Below, piece by piece: positions 37,563 through 47,744 of a stretch of 64,000 nt of DNA. This stretch comes from Desulfobulbus elongatus DSM 2908 (GTDB taxonomy: Bacteria; Desulfobacterota; Desulfobulbia; Desulfobulbales; Desulfobulbaceae). Each line of letters starts with the position of its first letter. The stretch's first letter is position 1. The DNA lies in contig NZ_JHZB01000001.1 in the NCBI RefSeq assembly GCF_000621145.1, positions 149,023-213,022 of the forward strand. The letters are read 5' to 3'. Below the pieces are notes generated by a model. It was not told where the DNA came from, did not search any database, and saw nothing but the letters and a program-made list of their open reading frames with translations. A program made the position numbers and the translations under genes.

Positions 37563-39266
37563 TCAATCCGTGCGGACTCCCTGGCGAACGCTGATGGCAT
37601 ACCTGCATTCGCCGGCCGTTCCCACCAGGCGCAGCGTATAGATGTCCGTTTTCGGCGCCGTGAACGGGATGGCGAAGCTTTCCGTGCCGTCATAGCGCCT
37701 GGTGGGATTCAGGTAGACGGGGATGCCGGTCGAGTCGACAATCTCCACCGTGTAGGTCCCCGCATCGCCGGTGCCGGCGAATTGAAAACGGACCGGCCTG
37801 AGCGCCTCGAGCTGCAGGCGGTACTCCGCCAGCGCCCCCTGGGCGATGCTGCCTTCCGCCTGGGCGCCGCCGACGGCGAGCACATTGGCCTCGCCCCGCA
37901 ATTGGGCGTTGCTGGCGATCGGCAGAACGTGCAGCGCATAGGCCCCTTCCCCTTCAATGCCTTTGATGCGGATCGTGTATCGCCCCGTTGTGGGCGGGGT
38001 GAACGCGATGGCGACGGTATCGCCCGCGCTGTACAGTCTGCCCGCATCCCGGTACACGGACCTGCCGGCGGCATCGACGATGTCCAGGCGGTAGCGCAGG
38101 CGGGCTTCGGTCGCGGGCAGGGACAGGCGGACCGGGCTGTTGGCTTCCAGGGAGACGAAATACTCGGCCACCGCCCCCCGGGCGATGAGGCCATGGACCG
38201 CGTCGCCGCCGATATGGACGGCATTGGCCTCGCCCCTGAGGCGGGCGTTGGTAGTGATAGGCGTCACCGTGAAGGCGTATTTCCCCTCCCCCTTGGTGCC
38301 GACGATGAAGATGGAATAGGTGTCGCTCGTGGGCGGGGTGAACGGAATGGTCGCGGCCTCCGTTCCGCAGAGCGGATGGGTGCCGTTCTGGAAAACAATG
38401 CGTCTCGCCGAGTCCAGGATCTCGATGTTGAACTGCGCGCCGTCGCCTGTGGGGAGAAAACTCAACCGGACCGGGCTGTTGCCCTCCAGCTTGATGCTGT
38501 GCTCGGCCACCGCGCTCTTGGCGATGACGCCGCCGAACTCCTGCTCCTTGCCGGCCATCTCCTTGCGCACCGCTTGCTCCGCGGCGGGCATGTCGGTTTT
38601 TTTCAGGGCAACGGCCGGCACCGCGACGGCGGCACGGGTTCTGTCCTCGAAGAAGAGCGCGACCGTCTGGGCCAGGGCGTCGCTGCGGACGACGTTGCCG
38701 ACATTGTCGGTGACGGAAAGGAGCATGCCGGCAAAACGGCCGGCGATGTAGAGCGGGCTGCCGCTTTCACCCTTGACGAAGGCGGTCCCGGCCTCCTGCG
38801 GCACCACGTGGATGGTGCGGAATTGGTCGTAGCCGACGATATTGACGGCAATGATGCGAATGCTGCCGTCGGCGAGCATGGTGCGCATCTCGCCGCTCTT
38901 CTCTGCCTCCAGGAGGGTGTCGATGGGGATCTTGGCGAAGTAGGCGCCGGCTTTGCACGGGATCGGATCGGCGGCCATGATCCGGAGTACGGCGATGTCG
39001 CCGGGGAACGATTCGATCAGCTCCGCCGGATAGCGTCGTTTGTCGGCTAAAGTGACATCGATCTGCAAGGCGTTGTCGACCACGTGCAGCGGGGTGATGA
39101 CCAGGCATTCGCCGCCGCGCTGCCGGAAGACGCCCTGGCCGGTCTGGTTGTCGTCCGTCCTGATGTAGACATCGGAGGCCAGGCCGGGATGCGCGGCGAG
39201 CAAGGTGCCGGCACAGGGGAGAAACGCGATGAGGAAGACGAACAGGGGAGAGAGAAACGTGTTCAT
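37563..39266 (-). CDS. Secreted trypsin-like protein with three repeated beta domains
   Basis: A 567-residue exported protein. A signal peptide of about 30 residues is followed by a chymotrypsin-fold domain whose triad can be placed at His61 (TPLHVVD), Asp90 (PGDIAVLR) and Ser168 (GESGSP; the usual GDSGG is altered). Residues about 244-337, 353-448 and 465-560 are three homologous repeats, each with an A.AEY.. LE...PVR opening, a YR/FNIEIVD strand and a PFT.P.. D.Y ending, resembling pre-peptidase C-terminal (PPC) domains. It is the last gene of a four-gene envelope operon; its start overlaps the preceding stop by 4 bases. Protease activity is inferred from the triad; the target is unknown. 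Confidence 0.75.
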   Translation of the reverse strand: MNTFLSPLFVFLIAFLPCAGTLLAAHPGLASDVYIRTDDNQTGQGVFRQRGGECLVITPLHVVDNALQIDVTLADKRRYPAELIESFPGDIAVLRIMAADPIPCKAGAYFAKIPIDTLLEAEKSGEMRTMLADGSIRIIAVNIVGYDQFRTIHVVPQEAGTAFVKGESGSPLYIAGRFAGMLLSVTDNVGNVVRSDALAQTVALFFEDRTRAAVAVPAVALKKTDMPAAEQAVRKEMAGKEQEFGGVIAKSAVAEHSIKLEGNSPVRLSFLPTGDGAQFNIEILDSARRIVFQNGTHPLCGTEAATIPFTPPTSDTYSIFIVGTKGEGKYAFTVTPITTNARLRGEANAVHIGGDAVHGLIARGAVAEYFVSLEANSPVRLSLPATEARLRYRLDIVDAAGRSVYRDAGRLYSAGDTVAIAFTPPTTGRYTIRIKGIEGEGAYALHVLPIASNAQLRGEANVLAVGGAQAEGSIAQGALAEYRLQLEALRPVRFQFAGTGDAGTYTVEIVDSTGIPVYLNPTRRYDGTESFAIPFTAPKTDIYTLRLVGTAGECRYAISVRQGVRTD

Positions 39267-40282
39267 TTTTTTACATGCATCAGGGCATGAAAGGCAAGGA
39301 GGCGCGAAAGAAAGACCAGCATGCCGGGAACGGTGAGCAGCACCGCCCAGGTGATCACCAGTTCTTCATCCTTGCCCAGTTTCGACCACAGATTGTTGCG
39401 GATCTGAATATGTGTCGCTCTGAATTTTTTCACCGTTGCCGATTGTGCCTCGACGATGGCCACCACCTGCAAGCCGCGGGCGGTATCGAAGGTGACCAGT
39501 CCGCTCGTCTTGGGGTTTTCGGGCTGAAACTGAATCTCGTCGCCCAGTTGCAGCTTGTAGGGGTCGACCTTGTAATGATTCTCGGAGAGCAGTTGCCGGG
39601 CGATCATCTGGATCTCCCCGTCGATCAGCAGGCCGCTCAACTGTTGGACGCCATAGGTCGGCACCCGCCCCACGATGAGCGGGCCGTCGAGATTGTATTT
39701 CCACGAGATGTCCCGGCCCAACAGAGCGGCCGGGTCCTTCAGCACCAATTCGACGGCCGGGGGCAGGGTGGCCGCGGCTTCGTCCCTGTCGTTGTACACC
39801 ACCACGGGATTGGCGCTCTTGATCTGGATATGCAGGTCGCCGCCGCCTATCCGGGAAAAGACGAGCGTGGACGCGCCCTGAATCTGGACGGAACCGCTGC
39901 CCGGAACGGCCAGGGATTTCGATGCGGTCGCCTCCGAGGCCAGGGGGTCGAATTGCTCCGTGCTCGCCTCCTCCCAGTGAACGGTGGCATTGTACAGGGG
40001 GATGCGTGGCGGGGCGATGCTTTCGGGCTGATATTCGATCCGTTCCGTGCGGGCGGTCAGGATGAACGACCCGGTGGTCGTGGTATTGATGACGATTTTC
40101 GCGATCAGAAAGACCAGGAAGGCCAGATAGAGGCAGAAGACGACGGCGATGCAGTTGAACGTCTTCGGATAGCGCTCGGCGATAACGGAAAATTTTCTGT
40201 TTTCCGGCTCGTAGAGGACAGCGGCGAGGACAATGTTGCGGACGATCGAGAAGGCCGCTGTGCAGGGGTTGCGGAGGCCCAC
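39263..40282 (-). CDS. Membrane protein with large extracytoplasmic domain
   Basis: A 339-residue protein with a transmembrane helix at about 42-66 and a second near 309-334, flanking about 240 residues that should lie outside the cytoplasm. The ectodomain is beta-rich with GSGSVQIQGASTLVFS and FDTARGLQVVAI. I do not recognise the family. It starts 3 bases after the preceding stop and overlaps the protease gene by 4 bases, so it belongs to the same operon and probably the same complex or pathway. Confidence 0.7.
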   Translation of the reverse strand: MGLRNPCTAAFSIVRNIVLAAVLYEPENRKFSVIAERYPKTFNCIAVVFCLYLAFLVFLIAKIVINTTTTGSFILTARTERIEYQPESIAPPRIPLYNATVHWEEASTEQFDPLASEATASKSLAVPGSGSVQIQGASTLVFSRIGGGDLHIQIKSANPVVVYNDRDEAAATLPPAVELVLKDPAALLGRDISWKYNLDGPLIVGRVPTYGVQQLSGLLIDGEIQMIARQLLSENHYKVDPYKLQLGDEIQFQPENPKTSGLVTFDTARGLQVVAIVEAQSATVKKFRATHIQIRNNLWSKLGKDEELVITWAVLLTVPGMLVFLSRLLAFHALMHVKK

Positions 40283-40285
40283 GCC

Positions 40286-40987
40286 CTATCTCACGGGAAA
40301 TTCCACATTCGGCAGTTTGTTCCCGAAACTGGTACGGACGAGAAAGATGCTTTTGGGTTCGTCGAGCACCTCCTTGCCGATGACGCACTGGGTGTCGTAG
40401 GCAATGGTGCTGTCGGCGGTGATTTTCGCGCAGGGGATCCGTCCGGTGTGTCCGGGGATGCCGATGACCGTGTCGGTGTTGCCCGAGTTGACGTAGAGGA
40501 TGGAGTCGGCCTGATGGGCCTCGCCCCAACTGGCCGGAATATACTTCAGGTCCGGCGCGGTGCAGTCCTGCGTGGCGATCGCGGCGAGGACCGCCAGGGC
40601 GTCGGGGGTGTAGCTCGAAACCTGCTCCCGATATTTCGAGGGTAGGTCGACATTGATGATCCCCGCCGGCTGGCTGCCGAGAGCATACTGCCAGGAAGCC
40701 GTATAGCGGCCGTCGCGGCTGACCATGTTCACGCAGAGCATGGCCTGCGGATCGTCGAGGTCGCGGTGAAGGTAGATGTAGAGCTGGTGCACGTCGACCC
40801 GTTCCAGAGGGCTCCCGTACATGAATCCGGCACGAATGCCCCCCGAAACCGTGACTTTTTCGAGAAACGATTCCCTGAATTGGTTCTCGCTCAGGACAAT
40901 CTTCCGTTTCTGCTGCGCCAGCGCTACGCCGTGGCCGGCCAGCAGGGCGACCAGCAGGCTGCCGATGATGAGATGGAATGTCTTCAT
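40286..40987 (-). CDS. Exported protein of unknown function
   Basis: A 233-residue protein with a clear signal peptide (MKTFHLIIGSLLVALLAGHG, cleavage after ALA near residue 24). The mature part is mixed alpha/beta with four cysteines (in LCVNM, QDCTAP, IPCAK and TQCVI) that could form two disulfides. No family recognised. The ribosome-binding site is weak. It is the second gene of the envelope operon, 41 bases after the lipoprotein and 3 before the membrane protein. Confidence 0.7.
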   Translation of the reverse strand: MKTFHLIIGSLLVALLAGHGVALAQQKRKIVLSENQFRESFLEKVTVSGGIRAGFMYGSPLERVDVHQLYIYLHRDLDDPQAMLCVNMVSRDGRYTASWQYALGSQPAGIINVDLPSKYREQVSSYTPDALAVLAAIATQDCTAPDLKYIPASWGEAHQADSILYVNSGNTDTVIGIPGHTGRIPCAKITADSTIAYDTQCVIGKEVLDEPKSIFLVRTSFGNKLPNVEFPVR

Positions 40988-41028
40988 TGTTGCCGACCCG
41001 TGCGGTGGGGATGCCATCCGTGCCGGTT

Positions 41029-41298
41029 TCACCGGCACGGAACGACCCTGCGGAAACTGTCCTTGGTCCAGATGGTCTGGCCATCCGGCGTCTTGCCGTC
41101 CTTTTTCCACTTCTCGGACACGCTGAGGCAGTAGGAACCGAGATTGAGCGTTTCCGTGGGCTTGTCGGCGGGAGCCTCGCTGCCGATGAACATCAGTTCC
41201 GGATTGGCGGAGCTGTAGTTGGGATTGATGGTGGGGGCGCCGCAGCCCGTCAACGTGGCGGCGAGCAGAACAAAGCCGAGAAGGAGCCTTTTCTTCAT
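41029..41298 (-). CDS. Small lipoprotein
   Basis: An 89-residue precursor with a lipobox LTGC ending at Cys19, giving a mature lipoprotein of about 70 residues with two further cysteines (near SYCLSV and VVPC at the C-terminus). AAGGAG sits 8 bases upstream of the ATG. It appears to be the first gene of the four-gene envelope operon. Function unknown. Confidence 0.7.
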   Translation of the reverse strand: MKKRLLLGFVLLAATLTGCGAPTINPNYSSANPELMFIGSEAPADKPTETLNLGSYCLSVSEKWKKDGKTPDGQTIWTKDSFRRVVPCR

Positions 41299-41505
41299 GA
41301 TCATCTCTCCTTGAGAAGGGAAGGCATCAGGCAGGGAGTGACGGCCGGACAGTGTGTTCCGCCGCGTTGCGCGCGGGTGCCGGCCGGCTGACATGGCCGC
41401 TACTATAGTGCACATCGTCTGCAAAAACAAGACGGACCGTCGCACTCAAGCAGGTGTGTTTTTCGCCGGTATGTCCAGTGGATCGGTCCAGCCGTCCCCC
41501 CTTGG

Positions 41506-42189
41506 TCAGCACATCCGTTCCCGGGACCAGTCGTTGTGCTCGAACTGGCTGTGGTCGGGCTTGGACGGCTTGCTCTCGGCCATGCGCTGGCGCAGCCAGA
41601 CCTGCACCTTGGCAAATTCGGCGGCGAACTCGGCCAGGGCCTTGCCGCGGTGGCTTACCCGGCTTTTCTCGGCCATGGTCACCTCTGCAAAGGTCTTGCC
41701 GAATTCGGGAAAGAAAAAGACCGGATCGTAGCCGAAGCCCGATTCGCCCCGCGGTTCGGCAGTGATTTCCCCGTCGCAGCGGCCTTCCCAGGTCAGGGCC
41801 GGGCCGGCCGGGGTAGCCAGCGACAGGACGCAGACGAAATGGGCGGCCCGGTTGGTCTTGCCCGTCATTTCCCGGAGCAATTTCTCGCGGTTGTCCCGGT
41901 CGGTCGCCTTGGGGCCGGCGTAGCGGGCCGAATAGACGCCGGGCCGGCCGTCGAGGGCATCGACCGCCAGGCCGGAATCGTCGGCCAGGCAGGGCACTCC
42001 CAGCACCTTGGCATAGTGCAGGGCTTTTTTATAGGCGTTGTCGTCAAAGGTGGCGCCATCCTCCACCGCCTCGGGCATGGGGCCGAAATCGCCGAGCGAT
42101 TTGACCGTCACCGGAAAATCCTTGAGCAGTTCCTTGATTTCCTTCAGCTTGTTGACATTGCTGGTGGCCAGCACGATGATGTTGTCCAT
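41506..42189 (-). CDS. rdgB: XTP/dITP diphosphatase
   Basis: House-cleaning pyrophosphatase that removes dITP, XTP and similar non-canonical nucleotides. The 227-residue Ham1-family protein has TSNVNKLKEI near the N-terminus, DDSGL, GFGYDPVFFF and SHRGKAL, the canonical nucleotide-binding segments. The last 25 residues are a polar tail longer than usual. Confidence 0.94.
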   Translation of the reverse strand: MDNIIVLATSNVNKLKEIKELLKDFPVTVKSLGDFGPMPEAVEDGATFDDNAYKKALHYAKVLGVPCLADDSGLAVDALDGRPGVYSARYAGPKATDRDNREKLLREMTGKTNRAAHFVCVLSLATPAGPALTWEGRCDGEITAEPRGESGFGYDPVFFFPEFGKTFAEVTMAEKSRVSHRGKALAEFAAEFAKVQVWLRQRMAESKPSKPDHSQFEHNDWSRERMC

Positions 42190-42288
42190 GATGTTCCTCC
42201 CTGCGCGCCATGTTTGTGCGGCATGGGCGCTTTCCCCGAAATGAAATGCGGCACGCCGGCGCGGGCCGGGCGACCGGAGCCGGGTGCG

Positions 42289-42836
42289 TCATCCTTTTTT
42301 CTGGCGCAACCGCTTGTCGTACCGTTCCTGTTCGCTGTAGATGCAGCCGCAGTAGGGCTGCCGGTACAGGCCCAGACGGATGGATTCGTCGATCCCCTCC
42401 TGCCAGCCGACCCGGAAGTCCTCGTAATACCAGCCGATGCCGTGCGCGGCCGCCAGCTGCCCGCCCCGGACGTCGAGCAGCCGGTGGTTCTGGTATTTCG
42501 AATAGAGCAGGGTGCTGGCAAAGGCGTCGAAGCCGCCGGCCGCAGCCTGTTCCGCAGCCGCCGTCAGGCGCAGATCATAACACCGCCGGCAGCGTTCTTC
42601 CTCATGAAAGACCACCTGGCGCAGATATTCGGTGAGGCCGTAGCGGTCGTCGATCTTCATCGGGCAGCCGGTCGCCTCGGCGAACTGACGGACCGCGTCG
42701 AGGCGGCGGCGGAATTCCCGGTAGGGATGGATGTTGGGGTTGAAGAAAAAACCGGTGACCTCATGCCCCTGTTCCCGGAGCCTGCGCACGGGGTACACGG
42801 CGCAGGGGCCGCAGCAGACATGGAGCAGGATGCGCA

Positions 42837-42837
<1 letters not shown>
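42289..42837 (-). CDS. queH: Epoxyqueuosine reductase QueH
   Basis: Last step of queuosine tRNA modification, reducing epoxyqueuosine. The 182-residue protein carries the QueH cysteines: HVCCGPC at residues 6-12, ERCRRCYDLRL mid-protein, and YCGCIYS toward the C-terminus. QueH is the cobalamin-independent alternative to QueG. Its ATG overlaps the nifA-like stop by one base. Confidence 0.92.
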
Positions 42838-44408
<1,571 letters not shown>

Positions 44409-44430
44409 GCAGAGGCCAGAGGAGAGTATA

Positions 44431-44459
44431 TTGACAGTGTTCCTTCGAAATGGTATGTA
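44431..44459 (+). promoter_or_regulatory. Promoter of the tRNA-Ser genes
   Basis: TTGACA (44431-44436), 17 bases, TATGTA (44454-44459), 11 bases before the first tRNA-Ser. It overlaps the 5' side of the divergent nifA-like gene. Confidence 0.65.
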
Positions 44460-44470
44460 CTTGCCGCTAT

Positions 44471-44556
44471 GGAGGGATGGCCGAGGGGTTTAAGGCGGCG
44501 GTCTTGAAAACCGTTGTGCGCAAGCACCGTGGGTTCGAATCCTACTCCCTCCGCCA
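44471..44556 (+). tRNA. tRNA-Ser (anticodon TGA)
   Basis: Class II cloverleaf: acceptor GGAGGGA pairs with TCCCTCC, anticodon loop CTTGAAA with TGA, a long variable arm (TTGTGCGCAAGCACC), T loop TTCGAAT and an encoded CCA. Confidence 0.95.
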
Positions 44557-44576
44557 GCAAACCGGAAACCGACATT

Positions 44577-44669
44577 GGAGAGATGACCGAGTAGGCCGAT
44601 GGTGCTCGCCTGCTAAGCGAGTGTGGGGGTTATACTCCACCGAGGGTTCGAATCCCTCTCTCTCCGCCA
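44577..44669 (+). tRNA. tRNA-Ser (anticodon GCT)
   Basis: Class II cloverleaf: acceptor GGAGAGA pairs with TCTCTCC, anticodon loop CTGCTAA with GCT, a long variable arm, T loop TTCGAAT and an encoded CCA. It lies 20 bases after tRNA-Ser(TGA). Confidence 0.95.
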
Positions 44670-44675
44670 TATATC

Positions 44676-44715
44676 AAAAGGCTGGTTGGGGCGCCAACCA
44701 GCCTTTTGTTGTTTT
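44676..44715 (+). terminator. Intrinsic terminator of the tRNA-Ser pair
   Basis: A perfect 14-bp hairpin (AAAAGGCTGGTTGG and its complement) followed by GTTGTTTT. The remaining 220 bases to bioG contain no gene that I can see. Confidence 0.85.
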
Positions 44716-44938
44716 CCGGGTCGGGCGTCCGCTCTTCCGGAACCAGCCTTTGCAGACCCTGCCTCCCTTCCTACAATCTGACAACTTTGTACCATATCCG
44801 GTCACGGTCCGCTATATCAACCTCGTCCAAATTGTAAGAAATTGTGCAGTTGCCTTGCATTTGTGTCAAAAGAATGCGAGGTTGACCGAGGGGTCCGGTT
44901 CGGCGGGCATCGTTGCCATCCGGCGACAGCCGGGTGGA

Positions 44939-45598
44939 TCAGGGCATGGTCAGCAACTCCCGCCAGTCGGCGAGGTGGTAAAAGGGGAAGTGGGGCCAGG
45001 TGGTGAGGGTGCCGCGGCCCTTACCCCAGGCCCGTCCTTGGTTGCGGCCGGAGAAGATGCGGTCGCGGCTGGTGATGAGCACGCGGGAATAGATGTCGCG
45101 GCCCGGTCCGGAGCGGAGAAAGGCGTCGCGGTTGGCCGCCATCTCGTCGCGGAGATCGGCGAGGGTTCGTTGCGGCCGCTGGGCCAGGAACCGGGTTAGG
45201 TGGTCCTGATCGTCGAACATGTCGCGGTGGAAGGCAGCGAGCACCGCCGGGCCGAAGCGGTCGAGCATGGCGGCATAGCTGTCCGGCGGAATGCCGCGCT
45301 GCCTGTCCACCGGCAGCAGGGTGCCGCCGAGGGCGGTGGCCGAGGCGAAGGCGCCAGCCTGGTCTGCCAGGAGATGGCCGGCCATCCACACCCCCATGGA
45401 CCAGGCAACGAGGTGCAGCCGCTCATAGCCGGCAAGAACATCGAAATCGACCGGCTGGAGCTCGCGGTAATCGAAGACCATGCAGCAATCGAGATCCGCG
45501 GCGGCCAGATCGCGAAACGGCGTGGGGTCCATGCCCCAGCCGCTGAAAAAGAGGAGGCATTCCCGATGCTGATGGCGGTGCAGCCACGCGGTCTGCAT
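44939..45598 (-). CDS. bioG: BioG, pimeloyl-ACP methyl ester esterase
   Basis: A 219-residue DUF452 alpha/beta hydrolase that plays the role of BioH: it removes the methyl group from pimeloyl-ACP methyl ester before biotin ring assembly. The nucleophile Ser67 is in VAWSMGVW, and FFSGWGMD near the N-terminus is a family hallmark. It starts 4 bases after the bioF stop. Confidence 0.88.
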   Translation of the reverse strand: MQTAWLHRHQHRECLLFFSGWGMDPTPFRDLAAADLDCCMVFDYRELQPVDFDVLAGYERLHLVAWSMGVWMAGHLLADQAGAFASATALGGTLLPVDRQRGIPPDSYAAMLDRFGPAVLAAFHRDMFDDQDHLTRFLAQRPQRTLADLRDEMAANRDAFLRSGPGRDIYSRVLITSRDRIFSGRNQGRAWGKGRGTLTTWPHFPFYHLADWRELLTMP

Positions 45599-45602
45599 GG
45601 GC

Positions 45603-46784
45603 TCAGTCCAGCGCGGCCCGGATGAGGGCCGGCAGGGGCGCCAGTTGCTCCCAGTCCATGGCCGCGTTCAGGGACAGGCGCAGCCGCGAGGTCCCGGCCG
45701 GCACCGTGGGCGGCCGCACCGCCTTGACCCAGTAGCCCGCCGCGCAGACGCGCTCGGCCGCGGCCACCGCCCTGGCGGCGTCGCCGATCATCACCGGCAC
45801 GATATTGGAGCTGCCCAGGGTCTCAAGGCCGACCTCGCGCAGTCCCTGGCGCAACCGCCGGGCCAGCTCGGCCACCTTGGCCCGCTCCGGGCCCATCTGC
45901 GGAATCCGGCGCAGGACCGCCGTCAGCCAATGGACCGACACCGGCGGTAGACCGGTGGAGAAAATCTGCGGCCGAGCGGTGTTGAGCAGGGTGCCGATCA
46001 ACAGCCGCGAGCCGACCACGAAGGCGCCCTGGCCGCCGTAGGCCTTGCCGAAGGTGCCGGTCAGGATCTCGATGGCCGGCCGCACGCCCTGCTCCTCGGC
46101 GAGCCCGCAACCGCTGTCGCCCCGGATGCCGACCCCGTGCGCCTCGTCGACGTAGAGCACGGCCGAAAACCGGTCCTTGAGCCGCACCAGTTCGGCCAGA
46201 TCGGCGGCATCGCCGTCCATGCTGAAAATCGATTCGGTGACGAGGAACACCTGGCGGAAGCGGTCCCGGTCCTTGCTCAGGATGCGCTCGATGGCCTGGT
46301 AGTCGAGATGGGGATGGCGCACCACCTTGGCCAGCGACAGGCGCATGCCGTCGATCAGGCTGGCGTGGCAGAGCTTGTCGGCGAGGATCAGGTCCTGCTT
46401 GCCGGCCAGGGCCGGCAGGATGCCGACGTTGAGGTGGTAGCCCGAGTTGAACACCAGGGCTGCCTCGGTGTCGTACAGGGCGCTCAACTCTTGTTCCAGC
46501 TCGGCATAGGGCCGGGTGTTGCCGGTCATCAGCCGCGAGGCGGTGCTGCCCAGGCCGTAGCCGGCCAGCAGGTTGTCCTCGTTCTGTTGCCCGTAAAAAT
46601 GCGCGAGCAGCTCGCGGTTGGCGGCCAGCCCCAGGTAGTCGTTGCCGGCCAGATTGAGATACCGGCGGCCGTCGATCTCGATCCGGCCGCGGTCGAGATG
46701 GGTCACCGGCACCAACTCGCGCCGCTGGCCCTGCCGGTCGATCTCGGCGAGCTGTTCGGCGAGCTGTCGTTTGAAATCGGTCAT
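45603..46784 (-). CDS. bioF: 8-amino-7-oxononanoate synthase
   Basis: PLP enzyme condensing pimeloyl-ACP with L-alanine in biotin synthesis. The 393-residue protein has NDYLGLA, GSTASRLMTGN, DEAHGVGI and the PLP lysine Lys247 in GTFGKAYGG. AGGAG precedes the ATG, which overlaps the stop codon of the upstream selenoprotein gene (ATGA). Confidence 0.93.
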   Translation of the reverse strand: MTDFKRQLAEQLAEIDRQGQRRELVPVTHLDRGRIEIDGRRYLNLAGNDYLGLAANRELLAHFYGQQNEDNLLAGYGLGSTASRLMTGNTRPYAELEQELSALYDTEAALVFNSGYHLNVGILPALAGKQDLILADKLCHASLIDGMRLSLAKVVRHPHLDYQAIERILSKDRDRFRQVFLVTESIFSMDGDAADLAELVRLKDRFSAVLYVDEAHGVGIRGDSGCGLAEEQGVRPAIEILTGTFGKAYGGQGAFVVGSRLLIGTLLNTARPQIFSTGLPPVSVHWLTAVLRRIPQMGPERAKVAELARRLRQGLREVGLETLGSSNIVPVMIGDAARAVAAAERVCAAGYWVKAVRPPTVPAGTSRLRLSLNAAMDWEQLAPLPALIRAALD

Positions 46785-47128
46785 GCACCCTCTCCTGCGA
46801 TCCGGGCGTAGAGGCTTTCGCTGAAGCCCACCAGAATCCGGTCGCCCATCCGCAGCACCGGCGCCCGCAGGTTGCCGGTCCGGCCCAGGGCCGCGGCCAG
46901 GATGGTTTCCTTGTCGTCGGTGCGCGGATCGAACACCTGATAGTTTTTCCCCTTGGCCACCAGGATCTCCCCGGCACCGGCCAGCACCTGCCAGGCCGCC
47001 TCGCCGGCCAGCGGCTCCTTCCTGGCGTCGGCGACCCGCGCCGGCGTCATCGCGTTCTCGTGCAGCACATCCTGTGCCTTGTTGCACGAGGCTCAGCCCT
47101 TTCTCAGATAGGCCCAATCGATCTCCAT
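46781..47128 (-). CDS. ArsC/Spx-like thioredoxin-fold selenoprotein
   Basis: A 115-residue protein if the in-frame TGA at 47093-47095 is read as selenocysteine (residue 12). It then reads MEIDWAYLRKG-Sec-ASC-NKAQDVLHENAM, a UxxC redox motif where ArsC/Spx-type proteins have CxxC. The downstream frame is long, with a typical C-terminal segment (LRAPVLRMGDRILVGFS, a cis-Pro region). GGGGAGG precedes the ATG, and a SECIS-like hairpin follows the TGA. The true stop TGA overlaps the bioF start, so both are in one operon. Conventional gene callers would start after the TGA and lose the active site. Confidence 0.82.
47057..47090 (-). promoter_or_regulatory. SECIS-like hairpin
   Basis: Directly 3' of the in-frame TGA, CTCGTGCA pairs with TGCACGAG (8 bp). 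Inside this, GCAC pairs with GTGC around the loop AGGAT. The two loop G residues lie 21-22 bases past the TGA, where bacterial SECIS loops sit and where SelB binds. Confidence 0.75.
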
Positions 47129-47157
47129 CGCTTCCTCCCCGATTTTTCCCGAACCGT

Positions 47158-47187
47158 TTGCCACTCTTGGCGACGGCCGCCTATTAT
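47158..47187 (+). promoter_or_regulatory. Promoter of yciA
   Basis: TTGCCA (47158-47163), 18 bases, TATTAT (47182-47187), about 115 bases before the yciA ATG and divergent from the selenoprotein-bioF-bioG operon. Confidence 0.5.
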
Positions 47188-47303
47188 AGTCGCGGATGGG
47201 GCGCGCCACCACTGTATTTTCGGTGCGATTGCCCATTCCCCAAACGAGCGAAATCCACTATAGACACAAGACGCATCCATCCACTCGTGCCCGGAGGACC
47301 ACC

Positions 47304-47744
47304 ATGACCACGCCGACGGCTGTTTCCGGACCGCAGGGCGAACTGCTCTTGCGCACCATGCCCATGCCCGCCGACACCAGCTTCAACGGCGATATCTTCG
47401 GCGGCTGGATCATGTCGCAGATGGATCTGGCCGGCAGCATGATGGCCAAGGAGGTGACCCGTACCCGCACCGCCACCGTGGCCGTGGAGAGCATGCAGTT
47501 CATCAAGCCGGTCCGGGTGGGCGACGTGGTCTGCTGCTACGGCCGGGTCAAGCGGGTGGGCACCACCTCGATCACCATCATGCTCGAGGTCTGGGTGCGG
47601 CCGATTCTCCACGCGGGCAAGGACCAGTTCACCACCTTCAAGGTGACGGAGGCGGCCTTCACCTACGTGGCCATCGACGCCGAGGGCCGGAAGCAGCCGA
47701 TCGACAAAACGCGGCTGGCCACGGAGGCGGACAGCGAGGGTTAG
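47304..47744 (+). CDS. yciA: Acyl-CoA thioesterase, YciA type
   Basis: A 146-residue single hotdog-fold thioesterase hydrolysing acyl-CoAs. The active-site segment FNGDIFGGWIMSQMDLAG and the VESMQFIKPVRVGD strand are typical of YciA. GGAGG is 6 bases upstream. The last 4 bases overlap the end of the convergent HDOD gene. Confidence 0.9.
   Translation: MTTPTAVSGPQGELLLRTMPMPADTSFNGDIFGGWIMSQMDLAGSMMAKEVTRTRTATVAVESMQFIKPVRVGDVVCCYGRVKRVGTTSITIMLEVWVRPILHAGKDQFTTFKVTEAAFTYVAIDAEGRKQPIDKTRLATEADSEG

Noticed and set aside
46781..47068. A 95-residue protein starting after the TGA
   Set aside because: It would begin with GTG, lack a ribosome-binding site and miss the N-terminal strand and redox motif of the fold. 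The selenocysteine reading explains the region better.
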